From Magicicada septendecula (Eukaryota > Arthropoda > Insecta > Hemiptera > Cicadidae), in assembly GCA_034769895.1 (NCBI GenBank), contig CM068367.1:703484885-703548884 (forward strand): a stretch of DNA of 64,000 nucleotides, read 5' to 3'. Below, piece by piece: positions 1 to 13,189 of the stretch. Under the pieces are notes generated by a model. It did no database searches, was not told the origin of the DNA, and saw nothing but the letters and a program-made list of their open reading frames with translations. The translations under genes were made by a program, and so were the position numbers. How positions within the stretch are numbered: position 1 is the stretch's first letter; each line of letters opens with the position of its first letter.

Positions 1-3000
1 TTTGTTTTGAAAAAGTAGATTTTTCTTGAAGATTTGCTGCATAGTATGTTAAAAGGACCAATAAGTCAATATCTTGACCAGCAATTATAACATCATAATT
101 CTGCGTTTGTCTGAACATTGCTTGTTTCACGATATCTAAATCTGCATCATCATCACTAATTTTATACTGTATTTTAGCATTATCTAATTCTTTTGAAAAA
201 AGTTGTATAAATTGCTGTTGCTCAATACATTTTTTTGAGAGAAAGGTGGCTTGGCCATTGGATCAAGAATATTAATATTAGTTGAATAGTTTTGCCTCAT
301 TGTTCGTAAGCGTTCACTACTTTTTGTACTATTCATATCATTGGAATAATCGTCAAATACTACGTAACAATTTGAATCACCATAGTGCTTTCTGTTGGGA
401 TTGATGTAAGTTTGAAATCTCTTCATATGTGAATTCCTTGTCCCCAACTACTTTATGCAGCAAATATCCTCCATCTACTACGTAAAATGGATTTCTGTAA
501 GAGGGTGCACGATTAAGAAGAGTGAAAATATCATATAAGGCAGACTTTGGAGTTTTTCGCATTCCATTTTCATCGAAGAGAGTTAAGGGGTAAGGGGCTA
601 ATTCGAATTTGAAAAATTGTTCAAGTTGGTAGTCACTCCTTTTGGCTAACGGAATTCTTTGAAAAAGTAGTGTCAGGTCTATTGGGACTGCTTCTTTATC
701 TTTGAGGGGATTAGTATACATTGTACTAATTGGCAATACCCTCAATTTTCTTTTAATAACTACCTCTCTGAAATTTTTTCCAATCATTATTCTGACAAAT
801 GCCCATCCCCCCCAAGGCCCAATGTGCAAATCCCCCCAAAAGTCTCAGCACTCCCTCAATTGAAAAGTCGGTCTACAAGCTTAGCACGCGCACACATTTT
901 TACATTCACGATTTATTATTCACGTACCCTCTGACTCATTGACAGGATGTTGCTGTAGGCTGCCAGGGTCAGTTTTCCAAATTCCAAAACAAAATTTACT
1001 ACTAGTTGTACTGGTAGAGACATTTATGCTGCCAGTTCATTAAAACAATCATAAATATATGCAATTGCTTTAGTTTTTTACTAATAGCTTAGTTTGTTGC
1101 ACAAACACGGTAAAAATTTCCATCAATGTTGGATTTAAAATGTTATTCTTGACAAAATCCCCCCCAAAAATCCTTAAATACACCCCAAAAATTCTCAGTG
1201 TGCAACTTGCGCTATGATCCCCCCCTGTGGACACCCCTGCCCTCCATTCCCACTTCAAATGCTTTGTGAGCATTGATACGGTCATCACATATAAGCTCCA
1301 TGCTCAACGACATTAAATCTTTAGAATCATTGAAAGGATTGTGGTCTTCTAACCAAGACTTAATCATTTTAAAGTCTTTGATATCTCTTTGAATTCGGCG
1401 GTATCCTCCATCATTGTGCTTGTCAGAATCATGTTGATCAGAACTTTTGGATGATAATTGACAAAATTCTTCAAAAGATATTAAAATATCAACCAGTGTG
1501 GGCATAGACAAAATCCATTTACCAATATTTGCATCATCAGTGCCTCTACCATGAGTCATACCCTGTTTAGGGTCCTTAAACAATTTCGTGAGGCCACATT
1601 CTATGGCCTGATCACTAGGTATACCGCAGAAGTATTTATTACTTCTTTTAACGGTCCAACAACCTTCTTTAATTAAATTTGCATGCTCTTCGGGGTCAAT
1701 ATTTGTCATTTCTTGGGCATATATGTGTGCAGCTTTTGTGTACAAATTGTGTCCCCTGACATGAAAAATCGGGAGCATTTGAATAATTCATTGTACATGT
1801 TGTTCAAAAAAGCCACAGTGACTTGCTTCAATAAACTTTTTTAACAGAGTTTTCATCTGGAAATACTCCACCCACATTTTTGAAGTGGGGCAATTTTCAT
1901 TTGCTAATTCTAGTAACTTGTTATTGAATGTTTGCATAATCGCAGAATATTTCTCATCTTGTAGCTTCTTAAATACATCTTCTTGTCCAGTGTGTTTTTT
2001 CATGTCATTCAATACAATTTTTTCTTCCTTAGAATAATGTATAGAAGATAAAATAATGTCAGCTAAAACCGAATGTTTCAAAAAATGGGCACGAATCGCT
2101 CTTGAATATGCATGACCTCTAAAATGTGTTTAATCGAGTTTTCAGCATATAAGAGTGAGAGCATTTCAGAAAGCCCGCTTCCATCCATAATGTATCCAAT
2201 GGATCCTAGAAAGGACATAGCCATATGAAACCCGCCAAGAACCAGGATAATACATTTCAGTCGTGGATCGTTTGATATAGCTAAAACTTCCCGGGCTTTC
2301 ATGTATAAGGGTAAATCGAAAGTTACATAAATGTATTTTAATCCCAATGCTGTATCCCTTTCAGCTGCAAGCAGCAAAGCTGTATATATTGTATTTAGAT
2401 GTGATGGTGGTGAATTGATAAAAGGTAAGGAAACAATCCTACTTTTTTCAAAATCCAAACTCACTGTTAATTTCTCCATGAACTTATTCCATCCGGTGCT
2501 GTGTTCCAAGTCTGCATGTTTTTGATACATATACAGAAAATCAGCTGCAGACAATTTTATTTTTGTAATAGAATTTGTACCAGTCATATCGTAATCTTTG
2601 AATGCAGTGATAACATCTTCGAGGGATGTCAGGGTCTTTTCAAAGTATTTCAATTTGCATGTACCAATTTTCGCAAAGAAACTTGCTTTCGGTATCTTAT
2701 CTGATTTTTCTATATAGTGAAATTTTTGAGACTATCATAAGGGGTAACAATCATAATACCTCCCATACAATGGAATGTAAAATATCCATATAATGTATTA
2801 ACAATGTGATCTGCATTGTCAAAAACAAAAATCATAAAACATGGATAAAATTGAGGAATTGGAGATGCTTTAATTACTGACGCTTGATATAAGTTAGCAT
2901 GGTAATAACTTGCACAAGAGTTCAGTAAATCCAACAGTTCTCGTGATCCGAATTTGTGGTATAAACTTATAGCCACACCAATATGTAAAGGAGACTAACT

Positions 3001-3863
3001 AGATCTAGGACGAATAGCAGTGATAATGCAGTGACAAATTGTTAAAACCTTTCTCAGCCAGTTTTCTGGATCAGTCTTTGTTGAAGCTATTAATGAGTAT
3101 ACAAGTAATTTTAAAGTTCCAGGCACATACTCTGTTAAAGATTGCACATCAAAAAATTGATTTGATGAAGGATAATGTTTGCAATCATAATTACCCAATT
3201 TTACATCTTTAAAAATTATATCCGATGCTTTCTTAATTGTTTGTAACTTTTCTTGTTTGTAACTATATTTTCTTGAGATCTTATTTGCTCTTGTGTGGCC
3301 ATATCAGAAATTACATTTGACCAAAAAATATAGGTACCTAATTTTTTACTCACAGCTACGTAAGTATCCTCATCAAATAAATTGATAATTTTTGATTTTA
3401 TGTACTTGATACCAGGTGCTTTGACAGAATTTTCTTGTTCATAATGAGAGATTGAATCATCAAGAGAGAAACAATTAATTTCATCATTTTTTTTAAATAT
3501 CCTAAAAGTTCATGAGTTGGTTCTTTTCTACAAAACAAGCACAGGTTAGAAAAATCAAATTCTAGTCGTGTGGCAGACCTCAAGAGTAACAATGCTTGTG
3601 TTTGACGGGGTTGGTGGAGGTTCAAGAGACGTACCAGGAGTGTTATTGTAATGTAATTTGTGATAGCAGTCTCTATGTAATACGGCTGGTAGCTCGGCTC
3701 TATACAGAGCTGCTCTCAGACTGTTATAACCTTTGGTTTTACAAATTTTTTTCAAGCTTGTCACCCCTTGCTCCTGTAACGTTAATGTAGTTGCGTTGCT
3801 CAAGGGCTTTTTACAGCTCAAACAAATACTGGGAGTTAAGTCAGCTTGAGTATTCGATGACAT
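1..3863 (-). pseudogene. Broken multi-copy metazoan gene of unknown function with PIN/FEN-like C-terminus; left end missing
   Basis: Minus-strand reading starts at 3863 and leaves the window at base 1. The N-terminus has paired cysteines (CLSCKKPL) and an HRDCYHK motif, suggesting metal binding. The middle has segments I recognise from a family repeated in arthropod and cnidarian genomes: FDNADHIVNTLYG with HCMGG near 2800, LGGFHMAMSFLGSIGYIMDG near 2200, and MTHGRGTDD near 1550. The C-terminal part reads YVVDGGYLLHK, VVFDDYS, then SDDDAD and GQDIDLLVLL (bases 1-150). Acidic residues spaced like this recall PIN/FEN-type nucleases, but that is inference. Lesions: in-frame stops at 1788-1790 (TGA) and 2995-2997 (TAG); frameshifts near 195, 395, 2120, 2705, 3225 and 3590; and an insertion at 803-1255. 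The family's function and whether it is mobile are unknown to me. Confidence 0.75.
803..1255. mobile_element. 453-bp insertion with 7-bp target duplication inside the broken gene
   Basis: CAAATGC flanks the insert at 796-802 and 1256-1262. On the minus strand both copies read GCATTTG, and GCA TTT is in the gene's reading frame on each side, so the insert lies exactly between two parts of one coding frame. It is rich in C-runs at both ends (near 805-836 and 1158-1225). I see no clear terminal inverted repeat and no coding sequence. A CAGGGGTGTCC motif near one end (minus strand) resembles some hAT termini, but the other end does not match. Class unknown. Confidence 0.65.
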
Positions 3864-5461
3864 TGTGGTAGCTAAGGAGTATCACCAAATTTTATAAGTA
3901 ACAAGAATCCACTTTACCTACAATGAGAGGGATAATTTTTGCTTTAAATTATATTAAGAGATTTACAAAAATACAGTGCTTATAATTCATACATAGTTTT
4001 CAAAAGAAAAGAATACTGTTAGCCGAGTCACTGAGTCATTTTTGTAATGAGTACTTTATTTATATATAAGTGTTGGATAATCAAATTTATCGTAACAAAA
4101 AAAAGAAACACAATTTATTTTTATTTACAGCTATTATATCAAATTTTAATATTAAAACACATTTAGTGGCTCTTTCACCCCTCAGGGGGTGAATTTTCTT
4201 TTTTCATTTTGTTCTATAGGTCAAATACAATACATTAAAAAAGGTTTCATTTCGATTCATTGACCAACATTACTGACGTCGTTTTTTTGATGACTCGGCT
4301 ATGAGTATAGTTAATTAATTTAATTTATTTTCTGTATATGGCTAATAAAAGTGCAAAAAAAGTTTTAATACTTACAATTACAACACAAATAGTATACTAA
4401 CAAAAAGTATTACTAACAAGCACTATGACATGTAGCTCACAATTACAAAAACACGAATCTCTCAGGTAAAATATGTTACTAGAAAGCACTATCACTTGTA
4501 TCTAAAAATTAAGATATTATATTTATCTCAGTATGACAACATTAAATTAAAAAAAAAATGCAAGTATGTATAGATAATTGAATTGATACGTACGTGATTA
4601 AGCAAACTATAACTTTTTACTGCATTACTAATAAAACACTCATATAATTGTAATTTTTTGAGGTACAATAAAAAAACTGAATGCCGTTTGTGTTTGTTTC
4701 TCAGTTACAGGTGCAAACATGTACATGGATTTATAAATACTGAATGTTTACTAACTATTAAATGCACGTGTTTTGTTGTTTACATCAACAATGTGTCATT
4801 AAGAGCAGCTGTGCCAAGTACGTATCAAGTACACATGTATACTCAGTTCGCTGTTTAAAAGTGCACATGCATGCACAATAAATAAAAAAGTTACAAATTA
4901 TTACTTGGGAAGCTATGGAAAGAACAAACTCTTTTTCACTAGCTGATAGAGCATGAAAATACAAGTAAAAAAAAAAATTATTCTGGGTTAATGACAAAAA
5001 ATACCATATTTCGGGCTAAAAAATTAATATGGAAATTCGTCTATTGGAATACTATATTCTACAATTTTTATAATGAAGAAAAAGTAATTATTTCACTCAT
5101 TATTAACGGAAATCTGAAAATGCATGACTAACACAGATCAATAGGAAATTTTCCAGGGAACACGCTGGTATTTTTATTTTTCTAATTTGGTGATGTTATC
5201 ATCGGAAAAATCGAGGAAAACTTCAGTGACTCGCGCTCCGTTGTTTGCCAGAAGTGAAAAGTCAGGGAAAATGGGCGGTCCGAAGTCTGGAACTTGGATA
5301 TGCTTTTAGGTAAACACTAAACCTATTGTAAAAAAAAAAAATGGCTGTTTCTGGAAATTTGCCTTTTTTTCGATAGTCTTACTCGGCTAAATAGACATCT
5401 GGTTTTCATCTATGGCCCTATTTTATATAAATACATGCTTGAAAGGCACAATTTGACAATG
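3864..5461. other. AT-rich non-coding stretch with a candidate MITE
   Basis: No coding sequence is recognisable. The stretch is AT-rich with poly-A and poly-T runs. Apart from the candidate inverted-repeat element at 4020-4301 I see nothing that can be assigned. Confidence 0.6.
4020..4301. mobile_element. Candidate small inverted-repeat element with TA flanks
   Basis: TA-GCCGAGTCA at 4020 is mirrored by TGACTCGGC-TA ending at 4301, giving 9-bp inverted termini about 280 bp apart, each bordered by TA. Beyond these the arms diverge. A TA duplication would fit a Tc1/mariner-type MITE. The inverted repeat is short enough that chance cannot be excluded. Confidence 0.35.
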
Positions 5462-5469
5462 GTTGGGAC

Positions 5470-6214
5470 CAGCGGCGGCTCATTGGGGGAGGCTGAGCCT
5501 CCCCACAAAATTTAGAAAAATATTAAAAAATAAACAACTAGTAATAGGCTCCATCTTTTACTATAACAGAACCTGTAATCACACTTTGGCATTTTAAAAT
5601 ATCTGATTACTTACAAATAAACAATTAATCGCGCGTTACCAACGATAGCGCATAATGGCAGAAGACTGAGGCAGCGATCTGCGTAGCCGCCGTAGTAGGG
5701 CTACTGGTACAGCTACGTGGAACGGTGCCCAACAGGCAGGTATTGGAGGACGCTATTGCAGATGTATATGTGCGTGGGAGGCAATGAGAGATTGCCTCTG
5801 GGCACGGTTTAATGTAGTTTGTGTTACTTTTACACAGTCTTTACGTTCTCTTGCTCCTTGTATATGTGTATTATTATTATTTATCCCTTCTTGGCCATTA
5901 TCAAGATTGACTTAGCGCCATTGCTTTAGTTTCAATTGAGAAATCCTCTGCAAATTGAAAAGTCGACCGACATGACATGATAATGTTATCGACAATTTTG
6001 CAAATAAGAATTTCCAGTAAGCGAACAAGTAAATTCATCACAGCTTACAAAATATATTTCTGATCAGAAGTTTACTTCTTTGCTAGAACAAAAGGAAGTT
6101 AATCTAAGGATTATCTTGGTAAAGATACGCGTATATTTCTAATAAGACATGTACGCTGTAAAAATCAGATGTCTCGTAGCCTCCTCTTCCTCAGAACTCA
6201 CTGGCTGCCACTGG
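5470..6214. mobile_element. Non-autonomous hAT element, 745 bp
   Basis: The left end CAGCGGCGGCTC and the right end TGGCTGCCACTG are inverted repeats (CAGYGGCRGC pattern). They are flanked by a perfect 8-bp duplication, GTTGGGAC, at 5462-5469 and 6215-6222. Eight-base duplications and CAG-starting termini are standard for hAT. The subterminal GGAGGCTGAGCCTCC is a near-palindrome. There is no transposase, so movement would have depended on a partner in trans. The interior is more GC-rich than the surroundings (around 5640-5780). Confidence 0.9.
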
Positions 6215-6222
6215 TTGGGACA

Positions 6223-9200
6223 CTACTGAAAAATAAAAGAGAAATACCACCAGAAGTTCTTAATTCTAAATAATGTGATCCTAGAATCAACAGTGCCCGT
6301 GTTCGACAACGAACTTGCATATGTTTCTTATGTTCCCTCCAAAAATAATAATATACATCTTTCAACAGTGCGTCAGGGAAACTTAACAAGGAAGAGTGAC
6401 CCTGGTCATTGCCAGAAGTAATGCACTTCCACAACTGTAGAAAAGGTGGGGCGTCGATGTTCCAGATCAAATGTCCGGAACGTACAGCTGTAGCCAGAAA
6501 ACAAGATAATGGCCAAACTGCCTGTTTTATGGAATCATTAACATTGCATGTTTGAATCTCTATGTTCTCTACATATGTTTGTATGTTTGAACATATGTTT
6601 TTGCCCAACCAAATTGTAAAACCAAGAACAGATTCTTTTTACATTGGTTTATGAGTTGATGAAACCCTGTATGCTACATATACTGCAAATTACACCACTA
6701 CATAGAGGAATCCACCTAACAATGGAGAAACAAATGGGATTTGGGGTCTCCACTCAGCCACCACCTACCACTTGGACATCTAGAAGATGCAGCACTGTAC
6801 AAAGTCTAACTACACTAAGACTTGGTTGTATGCACTGAATGTAACAATTTTGTGTGTCAAAATCATATTTTTGTGGTTCTGTTTTCATTATGAAAAATTC
6901 AACTATTAACTTTTTTATTTAAAATGTGGTTTTCATGTTGTATATTATGTGGATTCATTAAAATACATTTTTGTCTTTTAAATAAATATTATGTAATGAA
7001 AACAATCTACTTTTAACATTCCATATGTTTTCCCAATAAATAATAAATTTGAACGTTTCAGTAATAATTTTTTGTTTGTTTGGGGTACCCAGTGCCTTCG
7101 TGTATGGTTAATGATTCTAAAAAAAATAGGTGTATAATTTCAGGGTTAATTTTTTTTACTTTCATACCTCGAGATGAGTGTTTGTGATTTTATAAAAAAT
7201 TTTGATCCACTGCATTTTGCCTCCAGCATCCCTTTTTCTGAGGGCATGTCAATCTCTAAAACAATAAGTCTGTGAGGTAAATATATGGACACCCTTGCCA
7301 AGTTTTATGAAAATTAAAATTGATGCATTCAAAATTAATCATGAGCTTTTCTAAACAGAGGTAGACATACAGACAAAATTGCCAAACAGTTAAGTTAAAA
7401 AAAATTGAGAATTTGCTTTGCTAAAAAAATATCTTTCACAATGTAGAAGACACATTTTATGTTCATTAATGAATCAAGAAAATCTATGGTGCAATACTTC
7501 AGTTATTGGGTTTACAGTTTGCATTAGGTACACATTGTATATGTGACTTTGATCACAACAATAAGAACAGTATTTTGTATTATTTGTGTTTGTAATAAGA
7601 TTTATTTCTATAATTTCCCAGAACAACAAACAGCAAAATTTTAAGTTAATGAACTTTATTAAACAGCTAAACTAGTTTCTTCTTCAACAAGAGATCGCCT
7701 TAAGTCAGGAATAAATGTTTAATATTGTGGTAATATTAGAAACAAACTAATTTAAAAATTTTGATAAGACAATGACACTAATATTAATTTTCATAATATT
7801 TTAAAATAGACACTGAAAATGATAATATACATTACATTAATTAAATCGTTATAATAAACATAAAGTTTAGAAAAATTAACATTAGAACCTGAACATGCCT
7901 TAAGCCTATTTTATTTTTAACACAGTGTATGCAGTAAAAGTATACAACAATGGGGATTGAATGTACGAACAAGTATAGTATTTTTTCATTGTCAAATCAA
8001 TTCATGTTGTCTTCCAATTTCTAACCATCGCTATATTTTATTGTATGTTTTATATGTACTTATTTTTTTGTTAATTTTAAATGGAATTAAAAAAAAGAAA
8101 TAACCATATTCTAGTTTGTGCTTTGAAACTCCCCAGTGGAAAGTGGTAAAATTCCCAGAAGTGAGGATTTATGCATAGTTGATTTTATCATGGAGATATC
8201 TTTTGAAAAGTACGTTTCTACGTAAATCAATTGTTTAATTTTTTAGATTGTTAATGCAGTTCCTCATACTTTTGTTTTTAAGAACTTTGTAAGGATTAAG
8301 AACTAAGATTCCATTATAATTCATATTGTAGTTTTCTTTTACTGTGCTAATATAATTAAACACAATGATGATAGAGGTACTGTAATGAAACATTTATGAG
8401 TTGACGTAACATGGAAGTGTTTAGTTGATTCATATAGGAGGGAGGCAAGCTTGGAAATTTTCGTCTGTATAGCAAAATTGAAAGTTACGGGCATGGGAAT
8501 GCGCAAAGTGCTTATGGTGAAAGGTTTTTTGCCATCAGAAATCTTATCACAGCATGCACTTTGCATTTGGCAGGATTTTCTATTGCAGCGCTCACTTTGA
8601 AAGGCTATAACGAGTGAAAGAACGGCAGCGCGACCCTCCCAGTATACAGCTGGACGCGTACTAAGCTACTATACAAGTCGGCACAGGAATCATGCCACTT
8701 CCCGTACTATTTCTATCGCTACGCGGCAACGGAGGTTCTTTTCTGAATAGCCCTCACATTAGCATGTGTTCATATTTATGATTAGATGAATGATTTTTAT
8801 TAAAGTTCATTTTTTATTTATAAAAGTAAACACGAACTATATTTTCCTCAAAATTAGTTGAAACAATTAAACTTTGGTTGAATTTCATTTTATTAGTTCT
8901 CATGTGGCTTTGTATTACTTCGCTTATTTGACGTGTCATGTGGAAAAAATGTGAACTACAAGAAAATGTTAATGTATTCTGATATTGAATAGTCATATTC
9001 AAAATTTGGTTATATAATTGTTTGCCAATGAGCTGTTAGTATGTTGAGTGTCAATTGGCATTACAATATTTTCGAATGTTTATTTTCTGTATGGCTTCAG
9101 GTCTGTATTGTGAGTGCTACTATGTTTTCCATCTTCAGATTGAATGATAATGCAGTTAGATTATAAATATTAAGTTACAAAGGCTGGTATGGCTAATTGT

Positions 9201-12200
9201 ATAGTTTCTGTAATCAAAATTATTGTTAAATTTTAAAAATTTCAGAAATTACATGTGCATTAAGCTATAGTTTTGTAATTAATGTAAAATCCATAGCATG
9301 GTACTGTACCTCCATACATGTATTGCATATAATCATATCCAGCATGTGAATCATATATAACAAAGTATAACTATAAAATGTGACCACAAAACCATTGCCA
9401 AGTGTTCTTATATTATTTATCTTTATATCAGTATTGCATTATCAATGTTGCATTACTTTCATTTTCAATAACATGCAATGCTCAAGTTCTCTCCATGTTC
9501 CACAGTTTAATACTGACACATGACTGTCTTGAATGCTCCATTGCACATTATTTTATCACTGTTAGTTGAGATCACATGTATTGTGACATGACTTTCATCA
9601 TTAAAGTGTATCACACACTATACACTTAGTGTTATACTTAAAATGTACTCATTGAGATGTTAAATGAAAGTACTATACATGTTATAGAATGAAATTGATC
9701 TTCGGAGCATTGCTTTCAAGATAAGACAGTCTTAAGAATTAGAAACTCAAAAAAGAATCAACTGCCAGATTAATTGATTGATAATAATATAGTTATTTTC
9801 AGTGTTTAGGTTTTGTATTAATGGAACATTTAGTGCTGTATTTCTTAAAGTTAATAAGTAGTATTACAATTACATTTAACAGTTTTGGTTTACATTAAAG
9901 TAGCATTGTTTGTTGCAGCTTCTTGAATATTTGGGGGGAGATATTGGGAGTAGGTCACTCAAAAAATATTTTAAATGTATTAATCAAATGGATAGCAAAT
10001 AAATTAATATATGTACATTTCATTTTAATATTTTGTTTTTAATTATTGCCATTTTTCAAATTCACAATATTAAAATGTTATGCAATGAATAATTTAATGT
10101 TGAACATGGCTCGTGATTTCCTGTTCATACTTTGTTGTGTAGAATGGATATTTTTCATTGACAATACTTAATGGAATTTATCTGCAGTATTTGTTATCTT
10201 CTTATCTTGGCCAATATATCTTCAGTGTTAGGTGTAAGAAGACTTTTCCATTTAGTGATTTGCCATTACATTAAATTTGTATAATTTATTACAGATTACA
10301 GTTATTGGTTACCATTTTTTAATGAGTATGTGTGGTAAATTTTAAAGTACAATTTGTATGCTAAAATGTACATATGCTGTAAAGATGAAAATTGGGTCAA
10401 GAATAAAATAAAAGTAACCCAAAACACTGCTAACAAAACCACTGCTGAACACAGTCTCTTTTGTGTCCACTTCTTCCCCCATAAATAATAAAGTAGTATC
10501 AAACTTATTAAGAATTCATAGGTCTTAAAAATTAGTGACCAGTTCTATGTACAGCTGTCATGACCTTGTCCTGTCCATAGTTGAATTCTTTAGTATTGTT
10601 ATTTCCAGTTAAATATTATGAATCTGAATTGAGGAAATTGTAGCAGCTAATATACTTTCTGGTTTGAAGAGAGACTGTATGTATGTACAAGTTTTCTCTG
10701 CATAGATTCTCATTTCCAGTACATTTTAAGTTACAAGTATAAACTATTAAATATAAGGTTGAGTGCCTTAAATGAATATGTTGTAGGTTTTGTGCAAGTG
10801 TAAATTAAATTATTGTACATTGCAATTGCATCACATATAAAAGTAAAGATAAGGTAAGTGGATGGTAGTTGAAAAAACGAATGCATTTAAATTAAGAATG
10901 TAATGCTTGTTATAATGAATTGTAGTCTTTTCAGTTTATTCACTTTCATATTTATTAAATTCTGGTATTCACAAAAAAGCTTGATGCAAGACTGCACTGA
11001 TGTAGCCGATAGAGTTGAGTGGGTGGTTTACTGGGATTGGGTACAGATTAGTGATTAAAGGTTTTATCTCTGCAGTCATTCCAAACTAAATAAACATTTG
11101 CATGTTGCTAAAGAAAGAAAAGAGAGATTGTGAGGCAACAATACTACTTTCAAAAAATGTGTGTCTCGTACTTGTCTAAAGCATAGAACCTTTATATTAC
11201 ATATTATTTTACATTTTGTAGGTGCAAAGGTTTTTGCATAAAACGTGATTTAAATGCTTTCTACTCATATTTTGTTATGAGAGGTGTGTAGTAATTTTAT
11301 ATCAACATTGGTGTGTCTCTGGCATATAAATAATCTTTATACAAACTTTGTAATTAAGTAAAACAACGATTATTTGAAGAGGAAGATCTTCATTTCTCAT
11401 GACATAAATTTGTTAATGTAGTGGCTGATTTAATTAAACTAACAAGTGGGAATGTTGCCTACAAAATTGAAACCGTAGGCTGTAAATAAGGCAGACAAAT
11501 TTTTAATATGATTTTAATTGTTTTCTCACAAAAATAACTAGTATGATGGAAACATGTACTAGATAAGGGCATCAGAATTTTAGTAAATAATTAAATATTT
11601 TAGTCAGTGGTATTAAAAATTCGTAAATAAAGTGAATAAGTGTTTATATTCTCCTGAAATAAGTAATAATTTTAAAAATTGTGTATCATGAAAAACTGAA
11701 ATCTTTTTCTATCAAGTGGTCCTCGTTTTATTTAATTTCCATAATTTTTATAGAAGTTAATCATCTTTCTATGCATTGCTTTTAATGGTAAAATAATTTT
11801 ACATGTTACACTGTACCAGTAGGAAAGTAAGCAGTTCAGTCAGATTTTGTGTGACAATTGTTACTCCTAGGAAAATTTTTGTCAAGTCTCTCCAAACATT
11901 ACTGTATTTTCAGAAAACTAAACTATTTTTGCAAAGTTTTCTGATGTCTGTAGCAAAGTAATGTTTTCTTACCCATGATATATAAATGTAGTTATATGTA
12001 CAAATTTTCATTAGGGTTCAACCGTTCTTACATTTGGTAACCTTTGTTCTTTGGTGATTGGACTAATATGTTAGGTGACATGTTTCTCTACAACTGTGCG
12101 TAATTAGCACATATGCAATAAGTAATGCAACATTGTACTGATTGAACACTAGTAAATTCTTAAATGGGTAATTACAGTGCGTGTATGCACACACACATAC

Positions 12201-13189
12201 ACACAGTATTTGATAAAAAAATGTGACTCCCTTTTTTGCAGGATTTTTGCTCTAAAATTTGGAATGGTGTCTCATAAAAATGAAGACAAGGACTGTAACT
12301 ACGTAATGGTCACCAGTATTTATAAAAACAAATTGTATTACATTACAATTCTAATAGCATTCTGGTGTTAGATTACACTAGTGATAATTGTACTAGTCAG
12401 GATAAGAGTTTTATTCAAACATTCATCCTAAATATAGAGGCTTCTATTTTTGAGTAAATATTGGATTTAATACCATATCTGCCAACTAATATGGGTTTTC
12501 TGTAGTTAACATGGGGTCTGGTAAAGTTTTGGTGCTTACAGAAGATACCAACAAACTAAGAAAATGGTCATAGTGGAATTAGGTTTTGGTTTCATGTGGA
12601 AAAGACAGATGAAAATCTGGTTTGTCGCATGAATTGTTAAATGCTTGAAACATATTGTGTGTCTATACGTTTCATTCCACTTGTGTTGTGTTAGTTTTTA
12701 CTCATGGTTACTTTGAAAACAGATTTTAATTTTCCTGTCTGTGTTGCAAACAGTGTAACATTGCAATAACCTTTCCTGATGTGCAATATAATTAACATAT
12801 TTTGGGAGAAACTTCCCCTTACATATTTAATGCAACTTCTGTGGGAGACGTAATTTTGTGGAAGCTAACTAGCTTTTTTCTATTGTCACATCAAGCTTAA
12901 GAAAAAAAGCTTTCATAGTCATCATATACTCTTAGTTGACACTGTGTGTGGGATACATTGATTTGTACTACAGTTGTGATTTTAAGACTTTAATATTGTT
13001 CAGTTCTGTCAGCATTGTTCAAATTTAAGAATTATTAATGCAGCTTTAGTTTTTGTGTGATTTTTATGTAAAACATTTAATGCAATGGCACTGTTGAGTG
13101 AATTACAAACCCAAAAATTAGACAGTTGTGGGGGATTATAGTCTACCATGCTCACGGATCATCTCTAACAAAAAAACAAAAAACTGCCA
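6223..13189. other. Long AT-rich non-coding stretch
   Basis: No gene is supported. A minus-strand open frame at 6198-6608 partly overlaps the end of the hAT element and matches nothing I know. A more GC-rich patch at about 8580-8760 has no recognisable content. The rest is AT-rich with many AATAAA-like hexamers on the plus strand, which in DNA of this composition is weak evidence of transcript ends. Confidence 0.6.

Noticed and set aside
6198-6608. Minus-strand open frame of 136 codons
   Set aside because: It runs from hAT-element sequence into flanking DNA, matches nothing I recognise, and could be chance.
6644-6838. Plus-strand open frame of 64 codons
   Set aside because: No motif, low-complexity neighbourhood, no supporting signals.
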